Notes: generated by a model not told the origin, from the letters alone. Counted from the stretch's first letter, positions 1-10,643 are shown. The stretch is DNA of 64,000 bases from JANRLJ01 sp033762735 (GCA_033762735.1 JANRLJ010000179.1:50219-114218); one strand, 5' to 3'. Numbers and translations are program-made.

Positions 1-782
1 ACTTCCTCGATGACCACCAGCCCGCCGATCAGCCACCCGATGCTGATGGCGATCACGGTAATGGTAGGCAGCAGGGCATTCCGCAGCACATGCTTGAAGA
101 TGACCTGGCGGCGGGGCAGGCCTTTGAGCGTCGCCGTGCGGACATAGGGCTTTCGCAGTTCGTCGATCACCCCGGCGCGGGTCATGCGGCTGACATAAGC
201 CAGCAGCACCAGCGTTGCCGTAAGCGCGGGCAGGAACAACACGCGCAGCCAGTCCCCCAGCGAGAAGCCCGCTGAGACGATGGACGTGGCGGGGAACCAG
301 CCCAGCCCATGCGCGAAGACGTTGATAAAGACAATCCCGGTCACGAACTCCGGCAGGCCGACGACCGCCAGTGAAAACACGGAAATCGCGCTGTCTACGA
401 CCGTATCCTCTCGCAAGGCGGCGATCACGCCGAGCAGAATGGACACCGGGATACTCAGCAGCAGGGTCATCCCGGCCAGCCGAAGTGAATTGCCAAGACG
501 TTCCATCACAATCGGGCGAACAGGAGGATTGCCCCGATTGTAGGAGCGCCCCCAATCGCCCATAATAAAGCCCGTCGCCCAGTTGGCGTACTGTATCGGC
601 AGCGGATCGTCGAGGCCGAAGCGGTCGCGGTATTCTGCTAAGGCTTCCGGGCCGGCGTCGCGCCCCAGCGCAAGGAGGGCGATGTCGCCGGGGAGGAGCT
701 GCGTCAGCGCGAAGATCAGCATTGATGTGAGGAACATCGTCACCAGCAGCAGGAAAGACCGTCGAATGAGAAAGCGTGCCAC
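1..782 (-). CDS. DppB/OppB-type ABC transporter permease (C-terminus cut by window edge)
   Basis: Inner-membrane permease subunit of a dipeptide/oligopeptide/nickel-type ABC importer. Translation from a GTG at 782 (GGAGG seven bases upstream) gives an N-terminal membrane segment, VARFLIRRSFLLLV, then the family hallmark LPGD near residue 30 and a DRFGLDDP-like stretch before the transmembrane core. The BPD_transp_1 part, including the conserved loop region with LPRRQVIFKHVLRNALLPT, is read up to the window edge. About 260 of roughly 320 expected residues are present and the stop codon lies outside. The gene starts two bases after the stop of the GNAT gene and is the last visible gene of the importer operon. 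Substrate cannot be told from sequence. Confidence 0.9.
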   Translation of the reverse strand, partial: MARFLIRRSFLLLVTMFLTSMLIFALTQLLPGDIALLALGRDAGPEALAEYRDRFGLDDPLPIQYANWATGFIMGDWGRSYNRGNPPVRPIVMERLGNSLRLAGMTLLLSIPVSILLGVIAALREDTVVDSAISVFSLAVVGLPEFVTGIVFINVFAHGLGWFPATSIVSAGFSLGDWLRVLFLPALTATLVLLAYVSRMTRAGVIDELRKPYVRTATLKGLPRRQVIFKHVLRNALLPTITVIAISIGWLIGGLVVIEE

Positions 783-784
783 CT

Positions 785-1336
785 TTATTCCTCCCACCTT
801 GCCTGAAATTCTTCGACCGTCATTCCATACAGCAGAATGTCATGAAATGCGCCGTCCGTGTAGACCATACGGCGCATCCGGCCTTCCAGCGTAAAGCCGA
901 GCCGTTCATGAAAGCGGATCGATCCCTCGTTGAAGGCGTAGACTTCGGCATTGACCTTCTGATAGCGCCGTTCCTTGAAGAAATAGCGCAGCACAATTTC
1001 GACCGCTTCCGCCCCGTAGCCCTTGCCCTGATGCTGGCGCTGCACGGCAACACCATACATAAACGTCCCCCAGCGCGGGTTGGTGGAATGGGTGTTGATG
1101 GTCCCGACTGACTGACCATCCAGCGTCTCGATGTGAAAGCGTACCTCGTCGTTCTGGGGTTTGCGCCGGGCTTCATTCTCCACCCATTCGCGAGTGTTTA
1201 CGCTCGACTGCGGGAAATCGATGAAGTAGCTCTGGCGCTCGGATTGACTGTCAATCCATCCCACGTAAAAGTCGTAATCGCTCGGTTCAACTGCGCGGAG
1301 GCGAATCAGACGGCCTTCAAAGTAATAGCGTGTCAT
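785..1336 (-). CDS. GNAT-family N-acetyltransferase (RimJ/RimL-like)
   Basis: Predicted acetyl-CoA dependent N-acetyltransferase of 183 residues, the normal size for the RimJ/RimL-type GNAT fold. The acetyl-CoA pyrophosphate loop appears as QHQGKGYG near residues 100-107. The late FHERLGFTLEGRMR stretch is the usual GNAT motif B region. The start ATG overlaps the stop of the fused ATPase gene by four bases (ATGA), so the two are translationally coupled. It sits inside a peptide importer operon, between the ATPase and the DppB-like permease. Acetylation of an imported peptide or amine is possible but is only inference. The acceptor substrate is unknown. Confidence 0.85.
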   Translation of the reverse strand: MTRYYFEGRLIRLRAVEPSDYDFYVGWIDSQSERQSYFIDFPQSSVNTREWVENEARRKPQNDEVRFHIETLDGQSVGTINTHSTNPRWGTFMYGVAVQRQHQGKGYGAEAVEIVLRYFFKERRYQKVNAEVYAFNEGSIRFHERLGFTLEGRMRRMVYTDGAFHDILLYGMTVEEFQARWEE

Positions 1337-3477
1337 GGTGTCTCCCGCTGCGGCTGCGTCTGTGACTGGAGCACGACCAGTTCATCCAGCGGAATATGGC
1401 AGCGGATGCGGTGCCCATCGCCTGCGTCCTGCCAGGATGGTTCCTGCTGTTCACAGATCGTGCCGATTTTGCGCGGGCAGCGGGTGTGGAAGCGGCAGCC
1501 TGTGGGGATATGGCGGGCGCTTGGGACTTCCCCCTCTAACCGAATCGGCTTGCCCTTTACGGTTGGGTCGGGCACGGGAATGGCGGAGATCAGCGCTTCG
1601 GTGTAGGGGTGCGAAGGGATGCCATACACATCAGCGGTTGTGCCTTCTTCCACGATCTGCCCCAGATACATCACGGCGATCCAGTCAGCCAGATACGATA
1701 CCACATCCAGATCGTGCGAGATCAGCAGGTAGGAAGCCCCCCGCGCCGCCCGCAGGTCTTTCAGCAGATTCAGCACGACCGCCTGCACCGATACATCCAG
1801 TGATGAGGTTGGCTCATCGGCCACCACCAGCGCCGGGTTGATGGCAAAGGCACGGGCAATCGCGACGCGCTGCTTTTCGCCCCCGCTGAGTTCCGACGGA
1901 TAGCGGTCGGCATAGTCGGTTGGTAGCCGCACCGCGCTCAGCAGGTCAGCCACACGAGCGTCCAGATCAGCCTGTGAAATGCGGCCTTCTTCCAGTACGC
2001 GCAGCGGACGACCGAGCGATTGTCCGACTGTCATATAAGGGTTGAGGGCGCTGTCGGGATTCTGGAAGATCATACGGAGTTCGCGCAGGGCTTCCTTCGG
2101 GCGCCGGCGCAGGTCGCGGCTGATCTTCATTCCCACCAGTTCGATCTCACCGCTGTCAGCCTGTTCCAGGGCGACAATCAGCCGTGCCAGTGTTGTTTTG
2201 CCGCTGCCACTTTCGCCCACCAGCCCGAAGGTCGAACGCGCATTCACTTTGAGCGAGACATCATCGACGGCGTGAACACCTTCATCGCTTCGGCGCAGCA
2301 GCCGACCAAAGAGCGACGGTTCGCGGAAGGTCTTGCTCATGTGCTGCGCTTTGAGTACATGCGCATAATCAATCGATTCAGCCGTGCCTTCGATGACCTC
2401 CGGGAGTTCCTGGCGGGTCGGCTCGGTTTGCAGCGAGAGCGTCCCGGTGGCGATTTCTGCCCACCGCCAGCAGCGCACCATGCGACCATCCGGCGTGAGG
2501 TCAAGCGGCGGCTTCTCGGCTTTACAATGCGGCAGCGCGACCGGGCAGCGCGCCGAAAAGACACAGGCATTCGGGCGCTCGGCCAGCGAAGGTGCGACGC
2601 CTTCAATGGTGGGGAGGCGCGTTTCGGTGCCTTCGATGTGGCGCGGCAGGCTTGCCAGCAGCCCGGCGGTATAGGGATGCAGCGGCTTTTTATACAGGCT
2701 GACGACCGGGGCGCTTTCCATCACCTCGCCCGCGTACAGCACAGTGACGGTATCGCACAACTGCGCCACTGTGCCCAGGTCATGGCTGACGTAGAGCGCC
2801 GCGCCGCCGTTGGGATTGGTCGTGGTGTCGCGCACCAACTCACGGAACAGGTCGAGGATCACGGCCTGCGTGGTCACGTCCAGCGCCGTCGTCGGTTCAT
2901 CCAGCACCAGCAGCCGGGGATGCGTACTGAGCGCCATCGCAATCATCACTCGCTGGCGCATCCCGCCGCTGAGCTGATGCGGATAGCGTTCGACGATAAT
3001 TTCGGGGTCGGCGATTTTCACCTGCCGCAGCATGTCAACCGCGCGTTCGGTGGCGTGGCGGGCTTCGCTGTGGCCGTTCTTGCGGATAAGTTCGGTCATC
3101 TGGTTGCCGATGGTATACGACGGGTTGAGCGCGGCCAGCGGATCCTGCGGGACGAGGTTCATCTGTGTGCCCCACAGGCGGCGCATCTCCTCATCACTCC
3201 GGGTGAGTAAATCCTCACCGTTGAACAGAATGCGCCCATCGGAGATGCGGGCGTTGGCCGCCATATAGCGCATCAGCGCCAGCGCGAGCGTGCTTTTCCC
3301 GCTGCCGCTTTCGCCCACCAACCCATGAATTTCCATCGGTTTGAGAGAGAGCGTGACTCCGTGAATTACGTTCAGCCAGCGCTTCTTGATGCGATAGTCG
3401 ATGGATACGCTGTCCGCCAGAATCACGGGATGTTCGCTGGCTTCGATCCTGTCAACGGTTATTGCATCCACGTTCAT
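1333..3477 (-). CDS. Fused DppD-DppF type ABC transporter ATP-binding protein
   Basis: Energises the peptide-type importer. One 714-residue chain carries both nucleotide-binding domains that are usually encoded by two genes. Domain 1 has Walker A GESGSGKST (55-63), signature LSGGM (169-173) and Walker B LLVLDEP (189-195). Domain 2 has Walker A GESGSGKTT (421-429), signature LSGGE (530-534) and Walker B VVADEP (551-556). Each domain ends in an oligopeptide/dipeptide C-terminal (oligo_HPY) region with cysteines (C305, C311, C318, C336 in the first; a matching set near the end of the second). The start overlaps the DppC stop by four bases. Both sites look catalytically intact. Confidence 0.95.
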   Translation of the reverse strand: MNVDAITVDRIEASEHPVILADSVSIDYRIKKRWLNVIHGVTLSLKPMEIHGLVGESGSGKSTLALALMRYMAANARISDGRILFNGEDLLTRSDEEMRRLWGTQMNLVPQDPLAALNPSYTIGNQMTELIRKNGHSEARHATERAVDMLRQVKIADPEIIVERYPHQLSGGMRQRVMIAMALSTHPRLLVLDEPTTALDVTTQAVILDLFRELVRDTTTNPNGGAALYVSHDLGTVAQLCDTVTVLYAGEVMESAPVVSLYKKPLHPYTAGLLASLPRHIEGTETRLPTIEGVAPSLAERPNACVFSARCPVALPHCKAEKPPLDLTPDGRMVRCWRWAEIATGTLSLQTEPTRQELPEVIEGTAESIDYAHVLKAQHMSKTFREPSLFGRLLRRSDEGVHAVDDVSLKVNARSTFGLVGESGSGKTTLARLIVALEQADSGEIELVGMKISRDLRRRPKEALRELRMIFQNPDSALNPYMTVGQSLGRPLRVLEEGRISQADLDARVADLLSAVRLPTDYADRYPSELSGGEKQRVAIARAFAINPALVVADEPTSSLDVSVQAVVLNLLKDLRAARGASYLLISHDLDVVSYLADWIAVMYLGQIVEEGTTADVYGIPSHPYTEALISAIPVPDPTVKGKPIRLEGEVPSARHIPTGCRFHTRCPRKIGTICEQQEPSWQDAGDGHRIRCHIPLDELVVLQSQTQPQRETP

Positions 3478-4394
3478 CGCAGTTCTCCTTCATAGCGGAA
3501 GGCGCGGCGCAGCCCATCCGCCAGCAGATTTACGCCGATCACCAGCAGAGCAATTGCGCCCGACGGGAACCACAGCGACCATGCGGCCTGCGCATACTCC
3601 CCACGCGCTTCCTGCACCATACGCCCCCAATCGGGAGAGGGCGGTTGCACACCTAAACCCAGAAAGCCCAGGGAGGCGATCAGAAAAATCGCGTAGGAGA
3701 AGCGCAGGGCTGTCTCGACTGCCAGCGCGGGCAGCACACCGGGCAGAATTTCCCGGAACAGAATGTAGAACGTCGATTCGCCGCGCAGCCGGGCAATTTC
3801 CACATAACCCGCGTCTCGCAGGCTGAGTGTCGCGCTGCGGACGACCCGCGCCACAATCGGCGTATAGAGCAGTACGACCACGATCACGATGCCTATTCGA
3901 GAGGGACCGACCGTGCCAAGCATTACCAGCGCCAGAATCAGCGCCGGAATGGACAGGAGGCTGTCCAGAATGCGCGAGGCCACTTCATCAATCCAGCCGC
4001 CCCGGTAGCCAATGGCAAGACCAATCGTGGTGCCAAGCAGCACGGCCAGCCCAGTCGCGATCCCCGGCAGCGTAATCATCTCGCGAGTGCCCCACAGCAC
4101 CCGGCTGAATACGTCGCGGCTGTCCTTGTCGATGCCGAAGGGATGCTGGAGCGAAGGAGCGACCCGCGTCAGGCGGCGGCCTTCAGCGTCACGAATAAAT
4201 TCGTCATAGTCATACGGCGCGATAAAGGGACCCGCAATCGCCAGAAAAATGAACAGCGCCACGATCAGCGTTCCCACCAGCGACAGCGGGCGGCGCACAA
4301 GCTGGCGCAGCACATACACCACAAATGATGGTTGGCGAGAAGTAAGGGTGGAAGTGGTTGAGCGGGCGGAGGATGGGGTATTTAAAGAAGCCAT
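3474..4394 (-). CDS. DppC/OppC-type ABC transporter permease
   Basis: Second permease subunit of the peptide-type importer, 306 residues from an ATG at 4394. An upstream TTG at 4403 is in frame but the ATG is better placed. After a Ser/Thr-rich N-terminus come an N-terminal membrane helix (LVGTLIVALFIFLAIAGPFI), a periplasmic stretch with HPFGIDKDSRDVFSRVLWG, which is the typical OppC signature, and then the BPD_transp_1 core with the loop ARLRGESTFYILFREILPG that contacts the ATPase. The C-terminus carries GLGVQPPSPDWGRMV, another OppC hallmark. It overlaps the ATPase gene by four bases and follows the binding-protein gene after a 120-base spacer with a hairpin. Confidence 0.95.
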   Translation of the reverse strand: MASLNTPSSARSTTSTLTSRQPSFVVYVLRQLVRRPLSLVGTLIVALFIFLAIAGPFIAPYDYDEFIRDAEGRRLTRVAPSLQHPFGIDKDSRDVFSRVLWGTREMITLPGIATGLAVLLGTTIGLAIGYRGGWIDEVASRILDSLLSIPALILALVMLGTVGPSRIGIVIVVVLLYTPIVARVVRSATLSLRDAGYVEIARLRGESTFYILFREILPGVLPALAVETALRFSYAIFLIASLGFLGLGVQPPSPDWGRMVQEARGEYAQAAWSLWFPSGAIALLVIGVNLLADGLRRAFRYEGELR

Positions 4395-4428
4395 ACAGAA
4401 CAATCCATTGGCGTTTAACAGGGAAACA

Positions 4429-4457
4429 ACACCCCCTCGGATGGAACGAAGGGGTGT
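4429..4457 (-). terminator. Intercistronic hairpin between binding-protein and permease genes
   Basis: ACACCCC (4429-4435) pairs with GGGGTGT (4451-4457) around a 15-base loop. It lies between the stop of the solute-binding protein gene and the start of the DppC-like permease. On the transcribed strand the stem is followed by TGTTGTTTCCC, a weak U-rich tract. Such a hairpin could act as a partial terminator or mRNA stabiliser that raises binding-protein level over permease level. This role is inference. Confidence 0.35.
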
Positions 4458-4514
4458 GTGGTGAAAGCGTTATCCCTCTGGCTGCCTATTCAGGCAAGGG
4501 AGAAACCGCCGGGC

Positions 4515-6077
4515 TTACCCGCCGATGCTGACCGTGCGGAAGTCCGTCTGGCCGGGGAAGGGGTGCATCTCCAGACCCTGAACGCTGCTGTTGGCCGCAC
4601 CGATCACGGACGCGAACCAGGGAATGATGATCGGACCGCGCTCGGCAAAAATCTGGCTGATCTGGTTGTAGATTTCTGCACGTGCTGCCGTATCGGTGGT
4701 CACGGCAGCCTGCGCCACCAGTTCATCCAGTTCGGCGTCGCTGAAGTGCGATTCGTTGTAGATGCCGTCGGTGATATAGGCTTCGGTCAGGTAGCCCTGC
4801 GGCACGGGACGGTCGCCCCAGCCGGTGATGCCCAGATCAACTTCCAGCCATTCCGTATCGGCATAATACACATTTTCCGGGCGCAGCAGGATATTCACGT
4901 CGATGCAGCCTTCCGCCCACTGCTGCTGCAGAGAGGTCGCCAGCGCTTCGTAGTTGAACGAATCCACCACGTAGAAATCGGTCGAGAGGCGTTCTTCGCC
5001 TGTCGCTTCCAGGATCAGAGCGCAGGCCGCTTCGGGGTCGTACTGCGGCTGTTCGAGGTCTGACGCAAAGAAATCGCTGTAGAGGGGGCCGATGGGGTCG
5101 TTGTTTCCCAGCACACCGTACCCCTGCTGCACCACGTCCAGCAGTTCCTGGCGGTTGGTTGCCAGCTTGAAGGCCTGGCGAACGCGCACGTCTTCACCGA
5201 GGGCACCTGCGTCGGAGCGGATACGGATGACCGGATGCTGATTGGTTGGCACCTGCAAAATCGTGACCGTGCCTTCGCTTTCCAGCGTCGCCACCTGATC
5301 GACATTCAGCTTGAAGATGAAGTCCACCGCGCCGCTGCGGAGCGCATCCACCTGCGCCAGCGAGTCTTCGATGAACACGAATTCCAGTCCATCGAGCAGG
5401 GGAGCGCCCTCCTGCCAGTAGTTTTCGTTGCGGGTGAACGTCGCGCCCACGCCGGGGTTATAGGCCGACAGCACGAACGGCCCCGTCCCATTGAACCCGC
5501 CCAGGCCGCCATCGTCACCGATGACGTTGGGTGTTTCCGTGCCATCTTTGAGGATGGAGGCGAAACGCGACCCGACGCCGTAGAGGAAATCGGCATTGAC
5601 CGAGGGGAGGGTGAACACCACTGTGCTCTCGTCCGGTGCGCTCACTTCAAACTCGCCCAGCAGACCGAGCGCGGGTGAACCAATACTTTGCAGACGATTA
5701 AACGTAAACACCACATCCGCCGAGGTAAAGGGCGAACCATCGTGGAACGTCGCGCCTTCCACCAGCGTGAAGGTATAGGTCAGGCCGTCGTCCGACACTG
5801 TCCATTCCGTTGCCAGATTCGGCGCAAGCGTGCTGTCGGGGCGGATTTCGATCAGATAGTCGTAGATATTGCGGTTAAAGAGAACTTCGGGGTCGTTGCT
5901 GCCCGTCGCCGGGTCGAGGTTGATCGGCTCATTCAGGCCGACTCGCAGAACACCGCCGCCACCCTGCGCGGCTGCGGTACTGATGGACAGCGTGAATAAG
6001 ATCATGAGGATGGCAGAGGTGTACATCAGGCGTGATGCGCCACTTCTGCCCGTGAGAAAAGCGTTGTTCAAAAACAT
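4515..6077 (-). CDS. Family 5 extracellular solute-binding protein of peptide-type ABC importer
   Basis: Captures the substrate outside the cell and delivers it to the DppB/DppC permease pair. It has 520 residues, normal for SBP family 5. The N-terminus is a Sec-type signal peptide: a charged start, a hydrophobic run TSAILMILFTLSIS and a likely cleavage after STAAAQ. The mature part begins with the family pattern LRVGLNEPINLDPA and has the diagnostic ATFHDGSPFTSADVVFTFNR segment near residue 110. There is no lipobox cysteine, so lipid anchoring is not predicted from this sequence. An ATG at 6077 has GGAGAA six bases upstream. First gene of the importer transcription unit. Confidence 0.93.
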   Translation of the reverse strand: MFLNNAFLTGRSGASRLMYTSAILMILFTLSISTAAAQGGGGVLRVGLNEPINLDPATGSNDPEVLFNRNIYDYLIEIRPDSTLAPNLATEWTVSDDGLTYTFTLVEGATFHDGSPFTSADVVFTFNRLQSIGSPALGLLGEFEVSAPDESTVVFTLPSVNADFLYGVGSRFASILKDGTETPNVIGDDGGLGGFNGTGPFVLSAYNPGVGATFTRNENYWQEGAPLLDGLEFVFIEDSLAQVDALRSGAVDFIFKLNVDQVATLESEGTVTILQVPTNQHPVIRIRSDAGALGEDVRVRQAFKLATNRQELLDVVQQGYGVLGNNDPIGPLYSDFFASDLEQPQYDPEAACALILEATGEERLSTDFYVVDSFNYEALATSLQQQWAEGCIDVNILLRPENVYYADTEWLEVDLGITGWGDRPVPQGYLTEAYITDGIYNESHFSDAELDELVAQAAVTTDTAARAEIYNQISQIFAERGPIIIPWFASVIGAANSSVQGLEMHPFPGQTDFRTVSIGG

Positions 6078-6277
6078 GAGACGTTCTCCGCTAAGGGGTG
6101 AGGTTATCGAAATGGGGTGAAGGTCGAATTGTCCGAATTCACCCTGGTCGAAAGGCCACGCGACCCGCTTGCATCGCAGGAAACGAGATGCCGGCAGTTA
6201 CCATCTGGAGAGAAGAGGATGCAGCGCATCTGGATCGTTCAGCGCGGGCGTAAAAACACCCATTTCAGGCGCGAACG

Positions 6278-8284
<2,007 letters not shown>

Positions 8285-8286
8285 GA

Positions 8287-9069
8287 CTAGGCCTGGCTCC
8301 ATTTGGGGGTGCGTTTCTGCATAAACGCCGCGATGCCTTCCTGGGCGTCGTCCCCAGCGCGAAGGTCAGCCAGCAGTTTTGCCCGGAACTCGACGGTCTG
8401 CTCCGGCGGTTTCCCTGCGATTTCCGTCAGCAGCGCTTTGCAGGCGCGGATGGCCGCCGGGCTGCACTGGCGTAGGTCGTTGAGCAGGATCGTCATGTGA
8501 TCGTCCAGCACATCGAAGGGGATGACATCATGCACCAGCCCGTATTCCTTCGCCTGTTCTGCTGTGAAGCGCCGTCCGGTCAGCATCAGTTCACGGGTGC
8601 GCGTGATGCCGATGCGCTGCGCTACATAAGTTGAGATGAAGGCAGGCGCGATGCCCAGCCGCACCTCCGGCAGTCCCATCACAAGCTGGGTGCTGGCAAT
8701 CGCAATATCGCTGACGCACACCAGACCAAAGCCACCGCCCATCGCCGCGCCTTCCACCCGCGCCACGACCACCTGCGGCGCAGTATTCACGGCGATCAGC
8801 AGCCGTTCAAAGTCGTATTCGTAATCGGGCACACCGCCGCTGCCGCTGAAGGCCTGGCGCATCTCGTTCAGGTCGCCCCCGGCGCAGAACGTCCCGCCCG
8901 CGCCAGACAGCACAACGGCGCGGATCGTCGCATCCTCGCGCAGCGAAGCGAACGCCGCCGAAAGATCGCGCACCATCTGCTGATTGAGCGCGTTTTTGAC
9001 TTCCGGGCGGTTCATCGTCACATAGGCAAAGGGTGGTTCAAGGCGTACATCAACCGTTGTTAATGTCAT
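8287..9069 (-). CDS. Enoyl-CoA hydratase/isomerase family protein (methylglutaconyl-CoA hydratase-like)
   Basis: Crotonase-fold protein expected to hydrate the carboxylated enoyl-CoA made by the neighbouring carboxylase. Start at the ATG at 9069, with GAGG seven bases upstream; an in-frame TTG further out is inferior. It has 260 residues. Oxyanion-hole segments are GTFCAGGDL (59-67) and GAAMGGGFGL (107-116). Of the two classical catalytic glutamates, the first (in GGGxEL) is glycine here (G115) and the second is present in GLPE (E135). As I recall, this one-acid pattern followed by EVRLGIAPAFIS occurs in bacterial LiuC-like hydratases. Operon partner of the carboxylase alpha gene. The exact substrate is not proven. 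Confidence 0.85.
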   Translation of the reverse strand: MTLTTVDVRLEPPFAYVTMNRPEVKNALNQQMVRDLSAAFASLREDATIRAVVLSGAGGTFCAGGDLNEMRQAFSGSGGVPDYEYDFERLLIAVNTAPQVVVARVEGAAMGGGFGLVCVSDIAIASTQLVMGLPEVRLGIAPAFISTYVAQRIGITRTRELMLTGRRFTAEQAKEYGLVHDVIPFDVLDDHMTILLNDLRQCSPAAIRACKALLTEIAGKPPEQTVEFRAKLLADLRAGDDAQEGIAAFMQKRTPKWSQA

Positions 9070-9184
9070 AAATGACCTCAAAAGGAAGGGTAATCGAATC
9101 TAAATTTGGTTAATGGCATCAAGAGTATCGCCTGAAAGCGTCCAGTGCAAACGTTGAACACCGAAACACTTATCATCTGTTTGG

Positions 9185-9213
9185 TTGGCGCTTCTTCGCC
9201 ACAGGGATAGAAT
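9185..9213 (+). promoter_or_regulatory. Sigma-70-type promoter for the PPOX-class gene
   Basis: TTGGCG (9185-9190) and TAGAAT (9208-9213) are separated by exactly 17 bases. A purine-rich ribosome site, AGGAAGGGG, lies five bases before the ATG at 9246. The leader would be about 25 bases. Confidence 0.6.
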
Positions 9214-9245
9214 GCGGCAAAATACTGCACAGGAAGGGGAAAATC

Positions 9246-9656
9246 ATGTCGCTTGAACTCAACAGCCCTGAATTTCTGGAACGCATCAACGAGGCTTATT
9301 ACGTCTGGTTTGCCACTGTGCGCGAGGACGGAATGCCGCAGCCGACGCCCGTCTGGTTCGTGTATGAGAACGATAGCTTTCTGATCTACAGTTCGCCGAA
9401 GGCACAGAAGGTCAAAAATGTGCAGCAGAACGGGAAAGTGGCGCTGACCTATGCCAGTGACCCACACGCGGATGACTATGTGGTCGTGATGGGTGAGGCG
9501 ACGATTGACCCAACCGTGCCGCCTGTCGATCAGAACGCTGCGTATCTGGTGAAGTACGATGCCGGAATTGTCGATCTGGGTATGACGCGAGAAAGTTTCA
9601 CGGCGCGCTTTTCAACCGCGATTCGGGTGCGTCCTTTGAAGGTTCGGGGAGACTGA
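9246..9656 (+). CDS. PPOX-class, probably F420-dependent, oxidoreductase (split beta-barrel)
   Basis: Small flavin/deazaflavin-binding protein of 136 residues. The opening FLERINEAYYVWFATVREDG, then PQPTPVWFVYEND and KAQKVKNVQQNGKVALTY, match the pyridoxamine-phosphate-oxidase-like family whose members resembling mycobacterial Rv3369 (TIGR03667) bind coenzyme F420. That the cofactor is F420 rather than FMN is inferred from this resemblance. It is the only plus-strand gene within the minus-strand catabolic region, has its own promoter, and so is probably regulated separately from the carboxylase operon. The physiological substrate is unknown. Confidence 0.8.
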   Translation: MSLELNSPEFLERINEAYYVWFATVREDGMPQPTPVWFVYENDSFLIYSSPKAQKVKNVQQNGKVALTYASDPHADDYVVVMGEATIDPTVPPVDQNAAYLVKYDAGIVDLGMTRESFTARFSTAIRVRPLKVRGD

Positions 9657-9679
9657 TACGCCCTCATTCCCCTGACTCC

Positions 9680-9705
9680 CCTCTCCCTCAGGTAGAAGGG
9701 GGAGG
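9680..9705. terminator. Hairpin between converging genes, no clear T tract
   Basis: CCTCTCCC (9680-9687) can pair with GGGGGAGG (9698-9705), eight pairs with one wobble, around a 10-base loop. It lies between the ends of the converging genes at 9656 and 9751. There is no proper run of T, so termination by this hairpin alone is uncertain. Confidence 0.35.
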
Positions 9706-9750
9706 CAATGCACGATATAAAAAATAGACTCAAGACATCAGCCTATTGAT

Positions 9751-10248
9751 TTACTCAATGCGGAGCTCGCTGTGTGCGCCGACGATATACGTCACCTCAT
9801 TCGCCACCGACAGCGAGTAGTTGTCGCCTTCGTCCCGTTGGGTCATATCGGGGAAAATCCGCAGCGTCAGGTCGTTGTCGAAGCGGACGGTCAGATCAAG
9901 GCCGGGGCGCAGCAGTTCAACGCCGCTGATCTTCGCTCCGATCAGCCGCTTTAACCCGGTGACGATGCGGCCACGCGGGGCGTTGCTGTCGTTCCAACTG
10001 GCGAGGACTTCATCAGATGAATCCAGCCGCCAGGGGCAGTATTCCAGATACAGGACGAACTCGCCCCGGAATTTGTGTTCATCCGGTGATAGCTTGACGT
10101 TGGGGTAGGGCAGGGGTTTGTCGCGCGGGACTTTCGCGCCGATGTCGAGGCTTGCCAGTGAACCCACCGCCCCGGCCATGACGTTCCAGCATTCCAGCCC
10201 GACAAGCTGCTGAAGTGCATTTTCAAAATCTGTGATCTGTTCACACAT
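9751..10248 (-). CDS. Hypothetical protein
   Basis: Unrecognised protein of 165 residues from an ATG at 10248. An in-frame TTG eleven codons earlier is possible but less likely. It begins MCEQITDFENALQQLVGLECWNV and is predicted to be soluble with alternating beta strands; the second half (SGVELLRPGLDLTVRFDNDLTLRIFPD) looks like a beta-sheet binding fold. No signal peptide, membrane helix or catalytic motif is visible. Base composition matches its neighbours. It lies downstream of the AtuA pair on the same strand and may be the last gene of that transcription unit, but nothing ties it to the pathway. Confidence 0.6.
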   Translation of the reverse strand: MCEQITDFENALQQLVGLECWNVMAGAVGSLASLDIGAKVPRDKPLPYPNVKLSPDEHKFRGEFVLYLEYCPWRLDSSDEVLASWNDSNAPRGRIVTGLKRLIGAKISGVELLRPGLDLTVRFDNDLTLRIFPDMTQRDEGDNYSLSVANEVTYIVGAHSELRIE

Positions 10249-10305
10249 TGGATAGACAACAGGAATAATGAGCAACGGCAATTTTACTCTGCCTTATTGC
10301 GACTG

Positions 10306-10611
10306 TCACCACTCCATGTAGAGCAGCGCCTCCGCCAGCGATTTGCCCAGGCCGTCGATTCGCAGCGAGCGCGTGCCGCCGCCGTCGAGTGCGCCGTGCA
10401 TGACAAAATTCAGCGCTTCGATGTTGTCCAGTTCATAGCGGATGACCTCCCCTTTGACCAGATTGCCCATGTGGGATTTGACGCGCTCGGCGGTGAGGTT
10501 GGCTTTCAAATCCTGATAGGCCTCCGATGAACGGGCGATCACGCTCACATTGGCGATGTCGCCTTTGTCCCCGGAACGCCCGTAGGCCAGGTCATAGAGT
10601 CGTCTGGTCAT
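10306..10611 (-). CDS. AtuA C-terminal-domain-like small protein
   Basis: A 101-residue protein from an ATG at 10611 (GGAG nine bases upstream). The RSGDKGDIANVSVIAR block near residues 10-25 is the signature of the small domain found either fused to the C-terminus of AtuA/DUF1446 proteins or encoded next to them. The C-terminal half, ALDGGGTRSLRIDGLGKSLAEALL, also fits. Here the two parts are separate genes, 93 bases apart. The presumed job is to form a complex with the AtuA-like protein at 10704-12062. The biochemical function of both remains unknown. Confidence 0.8.
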   Translation of the reverse strand: MTRRLYDLAYGRSGDKGDIANVSVIARSSEAYQDLKANLTAERVKSHMGNLVKGEVIRYELDNIEALNFVMHGALDGGGTRSLRIDGLGKSLAEALLYMEW

Positions 10612-10643
10612 CGTGTTTTGATCTCCACAACAAAAACAATTGA

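Noticed and set aside
2020..3210. Long plus-strand open frame of 396 codons inside the fused ATPase gene
   Set aside because: It lies entirely antisense to a strongly conserved ABC ATPase, has no recognisable domain, and GC-rich codon bias alone explains long antisense frames here.
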